Assembly (NCBI GenBank): GCA_905214225.1
Contig: CAJMLL010000037.1
Location: forward strand, 1 to 23,229
Source: an uncultured bacterium
GTDB taxonomy: Bacteria > Bacillota > Clostridia > Peptostreptococcales > Anaerovoracaceae
Length of the DNA stretch: 23,229 bases
Reading direction: 5' to 3'
The position numbers and the translations under genes are program-made. A model generated the notes under the pieces. The model worked only from the letters and a program-made list of their open reading frames with translations. It was not told where the DNA came from and did no database searches. Below are positions 15,066 through 23,146 of this stretch, in pieces. Position 1 is the stretch's first letter; each line of letters starts with the position of its first letter.

Positions 15066-15201
15066 ATAGCACAAATCAATCTTACTATGGAAAGAGCAGA
15101 ATTACTAGAACTAATTGCAGGTGACCGCGAGAAAGCGCTCAAGCATCTTGCCGAGAAGATACTCGATCAGCTTCTGCTGGCAGAAGCTGAGAAGGAAATT
15201 A
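15066..15201 (+). pseudogene. 5' fragment of an IS256-family transposase
   Basis: About 40 codons read AQINLTMERAELLEL, then EKALKHLAEKILDQL and LLAEAEKE, which resembles the extreme N-terminus of IS256/mutator-type transposases. The frame is preceded by a strong AAGGAGG (15052-15058) and an extended -10, TGATATAAT (15021-15029). The codon in the start position is ATA (15066-15068), suggesting decay from ATG, although an in-frame ATG exists at 15087. Similarity ends near 15192, and the frame then runs into the 3' end of the minus-strand yibF-like gene. The DDE catalytic domain is absent. The remnant cannot encode an active enzyme. Confidence 0.6.
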
Positions 15202-16011
15202 TTATTCCGCAGTTTCTTTGTTCAGCGCGTTTTTCTGCAGGTCTTTCTGCCCGTTTCCTTTCCCGGCAGCCTGAATCAAGGCTGCTCCGATGATCGTCGC
15301 AATCGGTACGACGAGGCAGCAGCCGATTCCGCTGATGGACACGCTGATGAACTCGCTGGCCAGGGACTGGCTGTTGATGATGTAGCTGAAATGGTAATCG
15401 GAAATATACTGCATCAGAAGGGTCATGTATTCCGCGATATAGACATAGAAGATCGTGTGAATCGACGTGCTCATAACTGCCTTGCTGACCTGGAAGGAAG
15501 AGCGGAACAGTTCCTGCAGGGAAAGCGAGCTGTTGTTCTGATAAATCTCGTAGGTGGAGGCGGTCACGGCAACGGCGGTGTCGATGACCGTTCCCAGGAG
15601 CGCGATGATCATCGTGGCGATCTGCAGCTGCAGCATGCTGATGTGGACGTTTCTGGTGTAGCCGTTGGAGTCCGTGATTTCATACTGCTCGGCGTTGAAA
15701 CCCTGTGCGTTGGCCTTGTGCGCCATAAAGAAGATCAGACCCAGGAGCGCCAGCACCGTCACTACAACAGAAATGAAGGATGCGACAGATTTCACGTTGA
15801 GTTCGTTCTGGTAAAACAGGGTAATGGCAGTGATCAGAACGCTGGTCAGGAAAATCACCAGGAGCGGATTGAAATTCCGGTAAATCAGAAAGAGCGTGCC
15901 GACCATAGCCAGGGCGTTGATGGCGGTGGATACAATCGATTTGCTGCCTTTGTCTCCGCAGATCGTAAAGATCAGAAGAAAGAGAACAACCGTTAAAATG
16001 ATCAGCATCAT
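15202..16011 (-). CDS. YibE/F-family integral membrane protein (YibF-like)
   Basis: A 269-residue multi-pass membrane protein of the YibE/F family, the second of a tandem pair. Hydrophobic helices are visible at about 1-18, 28-45, 49-66, 74-96, 129-150, 180-201 and 218-248. Between the fourth and fifth helices is a polar loop containing EQYEITDSNGY. The tail is hydrophilic (KGNGQKDLQKNALNKETAE). Function is unknown; members are predicted transporters. It starts 2 bases after the yibE-like stop, with GGAG 10 bases upstream, so the pair is one transcript. Its stop codon lies directly at the junction with the IS256-like fragment, so the original 3' end may have been altered. No terminator is visible downstream. 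Confidence 0.88.
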   Translation of the reverse strand: MMLIILTVVLFLLIFTICGDKGSKSIVSTAINALAMVGTLFLIYRNFNPLLVIFLTSVLITAITLFYQNELNVKSVASFISVVVTVLALLGLIFFMAHKANAQGFNAEQYEITDSNGYTRNVHISMLQLQIATMIIALLGTVIDTAVAVTASTYEIYQNNSSLSLQELFRSSFQVSKAVMSTSIHTIFYVYIAEYMTLLMQYISDYHFSYIINSQSLASEFISVSISGIGCCLVVPIATIIGAALIQAAGKGNGQKDLQKNALNKETAE

Positions 16012-16013
16012 GA

Positions 16014-17279
16014 TTATTCATCTCCTTTCTGTCCATTGTCAGTTTTTCTGGTTATTAATACAGGTGTCTTCTTGCGCGCTTTGTTTTTTGTCGAAGGATC
16101 CCGTTCGATCATGTGCCGGCGTTCATACCAGCCGATGGCGATGAATGCGGCAGCCGGGATGGCCAGAACGGTTCCGATGCTTCCGGTCAGGAATCGCGCC
16201 AGCTCAAAGAACACGTTGTAGTGCAGGATGCTGGAAAAGTGGATTCCGTTGCGCATGTACAGGATAAATGCCGGGATGCAGGACGCGATGTTGGTCAGGA
16301 ACATCAGGTTGATCATGGTGCCGACCAGATCATCGCCTACGCTTCTGCAGGAGCGGATCAGGCTCCTTCTGGTGACGTGCTCGCCGGTCTGGACGATTTC
16401 ACTGACGGTCATGACCATGGTGACGACCACATCCATGACTGCGCCGAGGCCGCCGACCAGAACTTCGGAGAGGAAGATCAGGTTGGCCGTGCCCTGGGAA
16501 TACGGCTGACTCAGGTATTCCATGAAATCGAAGTCGATACGCCCGGAGAATCGCATGACCACAGCGGAGAGAAGGGTCACCGCGCCCACTGTGACGAGCG
16601 TTGCAATCGAGGCGATCAGCGTTTTTTCATTCTTTCCCAGCATGAAGAAGAGGAGCATGATCGTGAAGAAGACCGTCATCGGTATGGTCATAAACAGAAT
16701 ATTGTGGCCTTTCGTGTACAGAACCAGAACCCAGTAGAAGGCAGCCATATTTAGTACCAGGCTGAAAATCGTCAGGATGCCGAGCCTTCCGCCCACCAGC
16801 AGGAAGAGGCCGAACAGCGCGGCAAGAATCGTGACAATCAGGTAGTCGCGCTTGACACTGACCACATTGGCTTTCAGGCCCGACGAGCTGTGACGCAGGG
16901 TGTCGATGAAGATGCTGTCGCCCTTTTTGTATTTTGTGTCGTAAACCTGGGACTGACTGTATTCGCTGCTGAGATGGACCGTCTGTCCCTTATATTTTCC
17001 GTTCTTGATGACCGCCGTGATCTGCTGGCGGTACAGTTTTTCATCATATTCGTAGCTTCCGTCGCTGCCTGTCTGGGTCTTGATGTAGGTCTGCCGGGTG
17101 GAAGTGACATTGGCGATGGTCTTGTGATAAAGGAAGTAATCGTTATGCATTCCCGTCCAGACGACCAGAATCACCGCGAGAAAGATCAGGATTTTCAGCA
17201 GGGTCTTCTTCTGCAGAAACTTCTCCTGGCGGATGTTCTGGAGGCTCGATCGGAGCAGTGAATTGGTATTATCTGACAT
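16014..17279 (-). CDS. YibE/F-family integral membrane protein (YibE-like)
   Basis: A 421-residue membrane protein of the YibE/F family, the first gene of the pair. There is one N-terminal helix (about 28-46), then an extracytoplasmic domain of about 100 residues (VTSTRQTYIK through KANVVSVKRD). A C-terminal bundle of helices follows from about 145 to 390, including LFLLVGGRLGILTIFSLVLN and VLVGGLGAVMDVVVTMVMTVSEI, the most conserved family region. The tail is basic and cytoplasmic. The substrate is unknown. The start is uncertain. An in-frame ATG at 17291 directly abuts AAAGG and is too close to use it; the ATG at 17279 lies 12 bases away and is preferred. A TATAAT (17339-17344, minus strand) and a palindrome lie upstream. 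Confidence 0.88.
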   Translation of the reverse strand: MSDNTNSLLRSSLQNIRQEKFLQKKTLLKILIFLAVILVVWTGMHNDYFLYHKTIANVTSTRQTYIKTQTGSDGSYEYDEKLYRQQITAVIKNGKYKGQTVHLSSEYSQSQVYDTKYKKGDSIFIDTLRHSSSGLKANVVSVKRDYLIVTILAALFGLFLLVGGRLGILTIFSLVLNMAAFYWVLVLYTKGHNILFMTIPMTVFFTIMLLFFMLGKNEKTLIASIATLVTVGAVTLLSAVVMRFSGRIDFDFMEYLSQPYSQGTANLIFLSEVLVGGLGAVMDVVVTMVMTVSEIVQTGEHVTRRSLIRSCRSVGDDLVGTMINLMFLTNIASCIPAFILYMRNGIHFSSILHYNVFFELARFLTGSIGTVLAIPAAAFIAIGWYERRHMIERDPSTKNKARKKTPVLITRKTDNGQKGDE

Positions 17280-17312
17280 TACAGCGTTCATCCTTTCTGC
17301 TGTGCATTTCTT

Positions 17313-17344
17313 GGATGTATTTCGTATACATCCCGAGTATTATA
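17313..17344 (-). promoter_or_regulatory. -10 box and inverted repeat ahead of yibE
   Basis: On the minus strand TATAAT (17344-17339) is followed by a perfect inverted repeat, GGATGTAT-N5-ATACATCC (17313-17333), lying at the predicted transcription start. This is a suitable place for a repressor site or a 5' stabilising hairpin. No good -35 box is seen. Confidence 0.45.
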
Positions 17345-17384
17345 GGACGGAATTGTGAAGAATATGTAGAGGATCCGGCATGAT

Positions 17385-17413
17385 TTGGACTGGACGTATT
17401 CCTGTGTTATACT
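17385..17413 (+). promoter_or_regulatory. Promoter of the rmuC gene run
   Basis: TTGGAC (17385-17390) and TATACT (17408-17413) are separated by 17 bases. The predicted start near 17420 gives a leader of about 80 bases. It could drive rmuC, the metallophosphoesterase and possibly the nucleoside genes. Confidence 0.65.
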
Positions 17414-17501
17414 TTACATTAGGAAAGAAGCGATTTACATCCTCCTTTCGGGATAAAAATTACCCGGCCAGGGGGACAGATGCATTGAGAAGAGAAAGAA
17501 A

Positions 17502-18752
17502 ATGACAATCATAATTATGCTACTGGCTCTGGCAGCAGCGGCTGTCTCCATTCTGGTCCTTCTGAAAACGGAACAGATGCGGCGCGACCTGGACCGCTGC
17601 CCCCAGGAAACCGACCAGGCAGTCCGGGACGCCTTTCATTCCTACAGCGAAGGCATCTGGAGGAACATGCGTGATGCCTCGGATCTGCAGAATGAGCGGC
17701 TGGAAGAGCTGGATAAAAAATTTCGTGTCCTGGAAATGACGAATGAGCAGAAACTGGACAACATCAGGAACATGATGGCCCAGCAGCTGTCTACGATTAA
17801 TGCCAGTCTGAACGAGCAGATGACCCAGATGAACCGGGAAAATTCCAAACATCTGGACCAGATGCGGCAGACGGTTGACGAGAAACTGCAGAAAACGCTG
17901 GAAGAACGTATCGGACAGTCTTTTCAGCTGGTGAACAGACAGCTGGAACAGGTCAGCCGGGGACTTGGTGAAATGCAGAATCTGGCCCGGGGCGTGGGCG
18001 ATCTGAAAAAGGTTCTCTCCAACGTCAAGACCAGAGGAAATCTGGGAGAAATCCAGCTGGGAGCGATTCTGGACGATATTCTGGCGCCGGAACAGTATGA
18101 GACGAACGTTAACACGAAGGGAACGGGAAGAGAATTCGTTGAATTTGCGGTGAAACTTCCGGGAAACGGTGACCATCCGGTCTGGCTCCCGATTGACAGT
18201 AAGTTTCCGGCGGACAGTTATCTGCAGCTGACGGATGCCTATGAATCTAGCGATGCAGATGCCGTAAAGAGCGCAAAGAATCAGCTGATCCGCACGATGA
18301 AAAATGAGGCAAAAGACATCCGCGAGAAGTATATTGCGCCGCCTCGGACAACGGATTTCGGCATTCTGTTCCTTCCATCGGAAGGACTTTACGCCGAGGC
18401 GCTGCGCCTGGGCATGGCGGAAACCCTGCAGCGGGAATATAAGGTGAGCATCGCCGGGCCGACCACCATGGCAGCGCTTCTGAACAGCCTGCAGATGGGC
18501 TTCAAGACCCTGGCGATTCAGGAAAGGTCCAGTCAGGTCTGGGAAACCCTGGCCGCCGTAAAGACAGAATTTGCCAAATTTGAGGATGAACTTCTGCGGG
18601 CGCAGAAAAACATCGACCAGGTCAATGAGCGCCTGAACCGCCTGGTGGGCGTGAGAACCCGCGCCGTCCGGAAAACACTGGATCAGGTCGGAAGGCTGGA
18701 TGAAGGGGAAGCAGAAAAAATCCTTCATACGGATGATGAAGAGGAAAGGTAA
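17502..18752 (+). CDS. rmuC: RmuC-family DNA recombination protein
   Basis: A 416-residue RmuC protein. The N-terminal 20 residues form a membrane anchor (IIIMLLALAAAAVSILVLL). Residues about 60-160 are a heptad-rich coiled coil (repeated QMTQMNRENSKHLDQM-like segments). The RmuC nuclease-like domain runs from about 165 to 395, with LGEIQLGAILDDILAPEQYETN, LPIDSKFPADSYLQL, PPRTTDFGILFLPSEGLYAEAL and GPTTMAALLNSLQMGF. RmuC limits recombination between inverted repeats in E. coli. The start codon has only a weak purine-rich stretch upstream (GAGAAGAGAAAG). The stop overlaps the next ATG by one base, so it is coupled to the metallophosphoesterase. Confidence 0.95.
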   Translation: MTIIIMLLALAAAAVSILVLLKTEQMRRDLDRCPQETDQAVRDAFHSYSEGIWRNMRDASDLQNERLEELDKKFRVLEMTNEQKLDNIRNMMAQQLSTINASLNEQMTQMNRENSKHLDQMRQTVDEKLQKTLEERIGQSFQLVNRQLEQVSRGLGEMQNLARGVGDLKKVLSNVKTRGNLGEIQLGAILDDILAPEQYETNVNTKGTGREFVEFAVKLPGNGDHPVWLPIDSKFPADSYLQLTDAYESSDADAVKSAKNQLIRTMKNEAKDIREKYIAPPRTTDFGILFLPSEGLYAEALRLGMAETLQREYKVSIAGPTTMAALLNSLQMGFKTLAIQERSSQVWETLAAVKTEFAKFEDELLRAQKNIDQVNERLNRLVGVRTRAVRKTLDQVGRLDEGEAEKILHTDDEEER

Positions 18753-19453
18753 TGAGTATATACGCGATTGGAGATTTACACTTATCCATGGATGAGCGGA
18801 TCGAAAAACCGATGGATATTTTTGGCGACTCCTGGTCCGATCATCCCAGAAGAGTACGGGAAAACTGGCTGAAGACCGTCCGTCCGGAAGACACGGTGAT
18901 CATCCCGGGAGATATTTCCTGGGGCCTCAAGCTTGATGAAGCCATGGCAGATCTGGAGTGGATCCACAATCTTCCCGGATTCAAGGTCCTGACCAAGGGA
19001 AACCATGATCTCTGGTGGACTTCGATTGGAAAGCTGAACAAACTCTACGATGATATGCTGTTCCTGCAGAACCACGCTTATCACGTGCCGGGAACGGAAA
19101 CCTGGATCTGCGGCACCCGCGGCTGGATCTGCCCGGGAAGCGATGATTTCACCCAGCATGACCGCAAGATCTATGACCGGGAGGCGATGCGTCTGAGTTT
19201 TTCCCTGGATGAAGCCGTAAAGGCAGGCGCTTCGGATATCATCGCGGCCCTCCATTATCCGCCGACAAATGATAAATTCCAAGAGTCAGAATTTACCAGA
19301 AGAATGTCAGAAGCCGGCGTCACGACCTGCATCTACGGCCATCTTCACGGAAGTGAAAATTTCCGCCGCGGCATCCGCGGGTACTTTAATGGTGTACACT
19401 ACAAGCTGGTTTCCCTGGACAGCGTAAAATGCTGCCTGGTGAAGCTCCGCTGA
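18752..19453 (+). CDS. Calcineurin-like metallophosphoesterase
   Basis: A 233-residue dinuclear-metal phosphoesterase. The five family blocks are present: GDLHL (7-11), GDISWG (53-58), GNHDLWW (84-90), LHYPP (168-172) and GHLHG (196-200). Substrates of such stand-alone enzymes range from nucleotides to phosphoproteins, and none can be assigned here. Its ATG overlaps the rmuC stop (TAATG), which implies translational coupling, and it has AGGAAAGG just upstream. RmuC and this protein may share a nucleic-acid-related role, but that is inference from coupling alone. Confidence 0.92.
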   Translation: MSIYAIGDLHLSMDERIEKPMDIFGDSWSDHPRRVRENWLKTVRPEDTVIIPGDISWGLKLDEAMADLEWIHNLPGFKVLTKGNHDLWWTSIGKLNKLYDDMLFLQNHAYHVPGTETWICGTRGWICPGSDDFTQHDRKIYDREAMRLSFSLDEAVKAGASDIIAALHYPPTNDKFQESEFTRRMSEAGVTTCIYGHLHGSENFRRGIRGYFNGVHYKLVSLDSVKCCLVKLR

Positions 19454-19590
19454 AAATCTGTGTGAACACCTTCCGGCCATGCAGCCGGGCTGTTGAATAT
19501 ATTGAACCTTCAGCCTTGTTCCGCCGCAGAGCAAAAGAGGAACAGAAAATTGAATTTTACAGAATGAAGGAAACAGAAAGGAAGGACGAG

Positions 19591-20775
19591 ATGAGCAGAC
19601 GAGTAATACTGATTGTCATGGACAGTCTTGGAATCGGAGAAGAACCGGATGCAGAGCAGTATGGTGATCTTGGCTCCCACACTCTTCTGCACGCACAGCA
19701 GGGAACCCCGGGATTTTCCATCCCGAATCTTCAGAAACTCGGTATGGGAAACATCAGCGGCTGTGAAGCTTGCGGGCTGACTTTGCCGAATGAGAAAATC
19801 ACCGGCGCCTATGGCCGTATGAGAGAACGCTCCAAGGGCGAGGACACCATCACCGGTCACTGGGAAATCGCAGGCCTGGAGACGGATATTCCGTTCAAGA
19901 CCTACCCACAGGGCTTTCCGAAAGCGTTCATCGAGAAATTCCAGAAGGCGATCGGCATGGAAGTCATCGGAAACAAGCCGGCATCCGGAACGGTGATCAT
20001 CGAGGAACTCGGACCGGAGCACGAATCCACGGGAAAGCCGATTGTATACACGAGTGCGGACAGTGTTTTCCAGATCGCCGCAAACACCGACGTCATTCCT
20101 CTGGAGAAGCTGTATAAAATCTGCGAAACTGCCAGAAGCATGCTGGTCGGCGGCTGGGCCTGCGGCAGAGTCATCGCGAGACCTTACATCATCAAGGATG
20201 GAAAGCGCATCCGCACCAGCGACCGCAGGGATTATTCCGTGTCTCCGAGCGGGCGGACTCTGCTGGACCACGTGAAAGAAACCGGCCAGACCGTATACGC
20301 CGTCGGAAAAATCCACGATATTTTCAACGGACAGGGAATTACGACATCTGTTCACACCACTGGAAATGAAAACGGCGTGGACTGCACCATCGAGGCGGAG
20401 AAAACGGTGGAAGACGGGCTGATTTTCACCAATCTGGTCGACTTCGACTCCCTCTACGGCCACCGCAGAAATCCAAAGGGCTACGGCGAGGCCATCATGG
20501 CTTTCGACCGCAGAATTCCGGAGATCCAGGCCGCAATGTGTGAAGACGACATTCTGATTCTGACCGCCGACCACGGCAATGACCCGATTCATGCAGGCAC
20601 CGACCATACCAGAGAGTACGTGCCAGTCCTGCTTTACGGACAAAAAATAAAGCAAGGGGTCGACATTGGGACCCGCATGACCTTTGCCGATCTGGGGCAG
20701 ACCGCGGCCGAATACCTGAGGACGGCGCCGCTGGCGCACGGAAAGAGCTTCCTGAGCGAGGTGCTGAAAGGGTAA
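19591..20775 (+). CDS. deoB: Phosphopentomutase
   Basis: A 394-residue enzyme of the alkaline-phosphatase superfamily that interconverts (deoxy)ribose-1-phosphate and (deoxy)ribose-5-phosphate. Visible are the metal-binding MDSLGIGEEPDA (D11), the phosphorylated threonine region GEDTITGHWE (T86), the middle cap domain (about 100-290), TADHGND and GTDHTREYVPVL with metal-binding aspartates and histidines. The length is typical. The ATG at 19591 follows GGAAGG; 54 upstream in-frame codons overlap the previous gene and are rejected. It precedes pdp by 61 bases, making a salvage pair. A small CCGGC/GCCGG hairpin near 19472 lies in the 137-base gap before it, so it may have its own promoter. Confidence 0.97.
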   Translation: MSRRVILIVMDSLGIGEEPDAEQYGDLGSHTLLHAQQGTPGFSIPNLQKLGMGNISGCEACGLTLPNEKITGAYGRMRERSKGEDTITGHWEIAGLETDIPFKTYPQGFPKAFIEKFQKAIGMEVIGNKPASGTVIIEELGPEHESTGKPIVYTSADSVFQIAANTDVIPLEKLYKICETARSMLVGGWACGRVIARPYIIKDGKRIRTSDRRDYSVSPSGRTLLDHVKETGQTVYAVGKIHDIFNGQGITTSVHTTGNENGVDCTIEAEKTVEDGLIFTNLVDFDSLYGHRRNPKGYGEAIMAFDRRIPEIQAAMCEDDILILTADHGNDPIHAGTDHTREYVPVLLYGQKIKQGVDIGTRMTFADLGQTAAEYLRTAPLAHGKSFLSEVLKG

Positions 20776-20836
20776 ATGAATCGTAATTAAACGATGCTAT
20801 TGAAAATCAGAGGATTACTCAAAGAGGGGTATCATC

Positions 20837-22156
20837 ATGGATATAATTGACATTATTGAGAAAAAACGGGATGGGGATGAACTGAACCGGGAGGAAATCC
20901 GCTATTTCGTGAAGGGATTCACGAATGGCTCGATTCCGGATTATCAGGCATCGGCGCTGCTGATGGCGATGTATCTGAATGAACTGACGGATGAGGAAAC
21001 CTTCGAGCTGACGGACGCGATGAAGGATTCCGGAGATACGATCGACCTGAGCAGTGTGAGGGGCCATACGGTGGATAAGCATTCTACCGGCGGTGTCGGG
21101 GATAAGACGACGCTGATCGTTCTGCCTATGGTATCGGCCTGCCTGGTGCCGGTGGCAAAGATGAGCGGACGGGGCCTCGGATTCACCGGCGGAACCATTG
21201 ACAAGCTGGAATCTATCCCGGGATTCCGCACGTCACTGACGGAAGAGGAGTTCTTGGAACAGGTGCAGCAGATTGGAATAGCGTTGACGGGCCAGACGGG
21301 TAATATTACGCCGGCGGATAAAAAAATCTACGCGCTCCGTGATGTGACTGGGACGGTGGAAAATATGAGTCTGATCGCCTCCAGTATTATGAGTAAGAAG
21401 CTTGCAGCCGGTAATGAATCCATCGTTCTGGATGTCAAAACCGGAAAGGGCGCCTTCATGAAGAGGCAGAAAGACGCACGTGAGCTGGCGGAGCTGATGT
21501 GCCGGATCGGCGAAAATGCCGGCCGGCGGACCTGCTGCCTGATCACTAATATGGATCAGCCGCTGGGTTACGCGGTCGGAAACGCGCTGGAAGTAAAGGA
21601 GGCTATTGATACGCTGAAAGGAAATGGGCCGGACGACCTGGTGGAGCTCTGCGAGCAGCTTGCCGGGATTATGATTTACCTGGGCGGGCGTGTCCGGTCG
21701 CTTGAGGAAGGGCCGATGATGGCACATGGCGCCCTGGCCAGCGGTGCCGCGCTGGATAAGTTCCGGGCGCTTGTAACCGCACAGGGAGGCGATCCATCGG
21801 TAATAGACGATCCGGACCACCAGTTCCCGCAGGCAAAGTTCCATCAGTCTGTCACGGCGAAAACCAGCGGCTATGTGCAGGATCTGGATGCCCATCTGGT
21901 CGGGCAGGCTTCCCGCAGCACCGGTGCCGGCCGTGAATCCCTGGATCAGGAAATCGACCCGAGTGCCGGAATCCTGCTTCGGAAGAAAGTCGGCGACAAA
22001 GTCAGTGTGAAGGATGAACTCGCTGTGGTTTACGCCGGTTCCAAACGCAAGCTGATCGAAGGTGTGGAAAAACTGGAAGCAGCCTATACGATTGGTAATA
22101 AGGCGCCGGAGAAAGAGCCGCTGATCCTGGACCGGGTGATGGGTGAAAGAATGTAA
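20837..22156 (+). CDS. pdp: Pyrimidine-nucleoside phosphorylase
   Basis: A 439-residue cytoplasmic enzyme that splits uridine, deoxyuridine or thymidine with phosphate into base and (deoxy)ribose-1-phosphate, feeding deoB directly. The phosphate-binding KHSTGGVGDKTTL (75-87) and the family signature KMSGRGLGFTGGTIDKLE (108-125) are intact. The N-terminal helical domain, the central alpha/beta domain and the C-terminal domain (from about 340) are all present. Length and similarity favour the Bacillus-type broad-specificity Pdp over strict thymidine phosphorylase (DeoA), but this is not certain from the sequence. The start follows GAGGGG by 7 bases. A terminator at 22205-22253 ends the run. Confidence 0.96.
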   Translation: MDIIDIIEKKRDGDELNREEIRYFVKGFTNGSIPDYQASALLMAMYLNELTDEETFELTDAMKDSGDTIDLSSVRGHTVDKHSTGGVGDKTTLIVLPMVSACLVPVAKMSGRGLGFTGGTIDKLESIPGFRTSLTEEEFLEQVQQIGIALTGQTGNITPADKKIYALRDVTGTVENMSLIASSIMSKKLAAGNESIVLDVKTGKGAFMKRQKDARELAELMCRIGENAGRRTCCLITNMDQPLGYAVGNALEVKEAIDTLKGNGPDDLVELCEQLAGIMIYLGGRVRSLEEGPMMAHGALASGAALDKFRALVTAQGGDPSVIDDPDHQFPQAKFHQSVTAKTSGYVQDLDAHLVGQASRSTGAGRESLDQEIDPSAGILLRKKVGDKVSVKDELAVVYAGSKRKLIEGVEKLEAAYTIGNKAPEKEPLILDRVMGERM

Positions 22157-22203
22157 CAATATAGTAGTCGACATTTTTGTTCGCGGATTTTAATAGAATT
22201 ATT

Positions 22204-22253
22204 AAAAAGCAACGTGTGTATTGTGGCTTTTACACTTATACACCGTTGCTTTT
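22204..22253. terminator. Bidirectional intrinsic terminator
   Basis: AAAAGCAACG (22205-22214) pairs with CGTTGCTTTT (22244-22253), with a further inner GTGT/ACAC pairing. The A-run on one side and the T-run on the other let it end both pdp (plus strand) and the converging zinc-ribbon gene (minus strand). Confidence 0.82.
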
Positions 22254-22295
22254 ATGCCATACTATAATTAGTTTTTCTATGAGATTATTAGGGGA

Positions 22296-22994
22296 TCAGT
22301 TTGAACTTAAAGTGGTGTTCAAATCTTTTAAATCAGAATCCAACGTATTGAATTTACTTGAGGCTCGATTTTCGAATGTGTCCTCACTCATTGTAGGGAA
22401 ATATGTAATTTGGCTGTACAAGGCATTTAAACTTTTATTTGTCGTTTGTATTTGATTGTGAAGCTTGGCGTATTTCTCAGGGTAATCAGATAAAGTTGCA
22501 TATATTTTTTGTGACTTTTTATAGCTCTTTATCATTTTGCTATATAATGCTGCACCATCTCCTTCTGTGTAGTTATTAATACTATCACCGGGATCATACC
22601 AGTGATCCACATATTTCTCAGCCAGTTTATAGAGATTGTCACCACATGCAGTTGTAGTATTATAATAGTTGATCGCAGTGTTGTAATATTCGATTTCCTT
22701 TTCATAACGCGAATATCCAATAATAGCTCCGATTATGACGATTAAGATAATTAAGCTAATGATCCTTTTTCTTTTCTTAGAACCTGTTTTTTTCATCTGA
22801 GGCTTAGTGGAAGCAGGCTCATTTTTGGGTTGAATTTGGTGATCATTTTGATCGTAGTGTACGTTGTCTACAGCAGATTTTTCTTCTCTTTCAACGTCAT
22901 CGACTTTAGTGGAGAGTGGTGCTCCGCAATGAGGACATGCAACAGCTTTATCAGAAACAGAGCCGCCACATTCAGGACATTTTTTTAAACTCAT
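22296..22994 (-). CDS. Zinc-ribbon membrane-anchored protein, unknown function
   Basis: A 232-residue protein with an N-terminal zinc ribbon (CPECGG, C6 and C9; CPHCGAP, C20 and C23). A polar linker of about 50 residues follows, then a basic patch KKTGSKKRKR (about 69-77), one membrane helix (about 79-95), and an outer domain of about 135 residues. That domain is rich in Tyr, Asn and Lys (EYYNTAINYYNTT, KMIKSYKKSQKIYATL) and looks helical. The layout resembles zinc-ribbon-plus-single-helix proteins common in Clostridia, whose roles are mostly unknown. The ATG at 22994 is chosen because GAGGAGG lies 5 bases upstream; another ATG at 23012 precedes that site. The gene is clearly more AT-rich than its neighbours, suggesting acquisition. 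Confidence 0.8.
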   Translation of the reverse strand: MSLKKCPECGGSVSDKAVACPHCGAPLSTKVDDVEREEKSAVDNVHYDQNDHQIQPKNEPASTKPQMKKTGSKKRKRIISLIILIVIIGAIIGYSRYEKEIEYYNTAINYYNTTTACGDNLYKLAEKYVDHWYDPGDSINNYTEGDGAALYSKMIKSYKKSQKIYATLSDYPEKYAKLHNQIQTTNKSLNALYSQITYFPTMSEDTFENRASSKFNTLDSDLKDLNTTLSSN

Positions 22995-23071
22995 AATTTC
23001 CTCCTCTTTCATGAAACTTAAATAACATTTGCATATGAATAAGAATATCGAATTTTTAAAATTAAGTCAAC

Positions 23072-23097
23072 GCCAATCAATGCAGATAATGATTGGC
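23072..23097. other. Perfect 8 bp stem-loop
   Basis: GCCAATCA (23072-23079) pairs with TGATTGGC (23090-23097) around 10 bases. It lies upstream of the zinc-ribbon gene. GCTTTTG follows on the plus strand, so a weak plus-strand terminator is possible, but no plus-strand gene precedes it. Confidence 0.5.
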
Positions 23098-23123
23098 CAG
23101 GCTTTTGTTATGAAATCTTCAAT

Positions 23124-23146
23124 TTGCACCACTTTTAGGACTTGAC
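23124..23146 (+). repeat. Candidate solo right end of an IS256-like element
   Basis: The 23 bases beginning TTGCACCACTTTTAGGAC match the reverse complement of 14963-14985 at about 16 positions, including CACCA and GGACTT. No transposase frame lies beside it, so it could be a solo or miniature element end. Confidence 0.3.

Noticed and set aside
15115..15996. 293-residue open frame on the plus strand
   Set aside because: It is the mirror of the YibF-like gene, with a composition typical of an antisense frame (rich in D, R, G and Q), and it has no start signal.
17520..18728. 402-residue open frame on the minus strand
   Set aside because: It is antisense to rmuC, which has all its family motifs and a good promoter.
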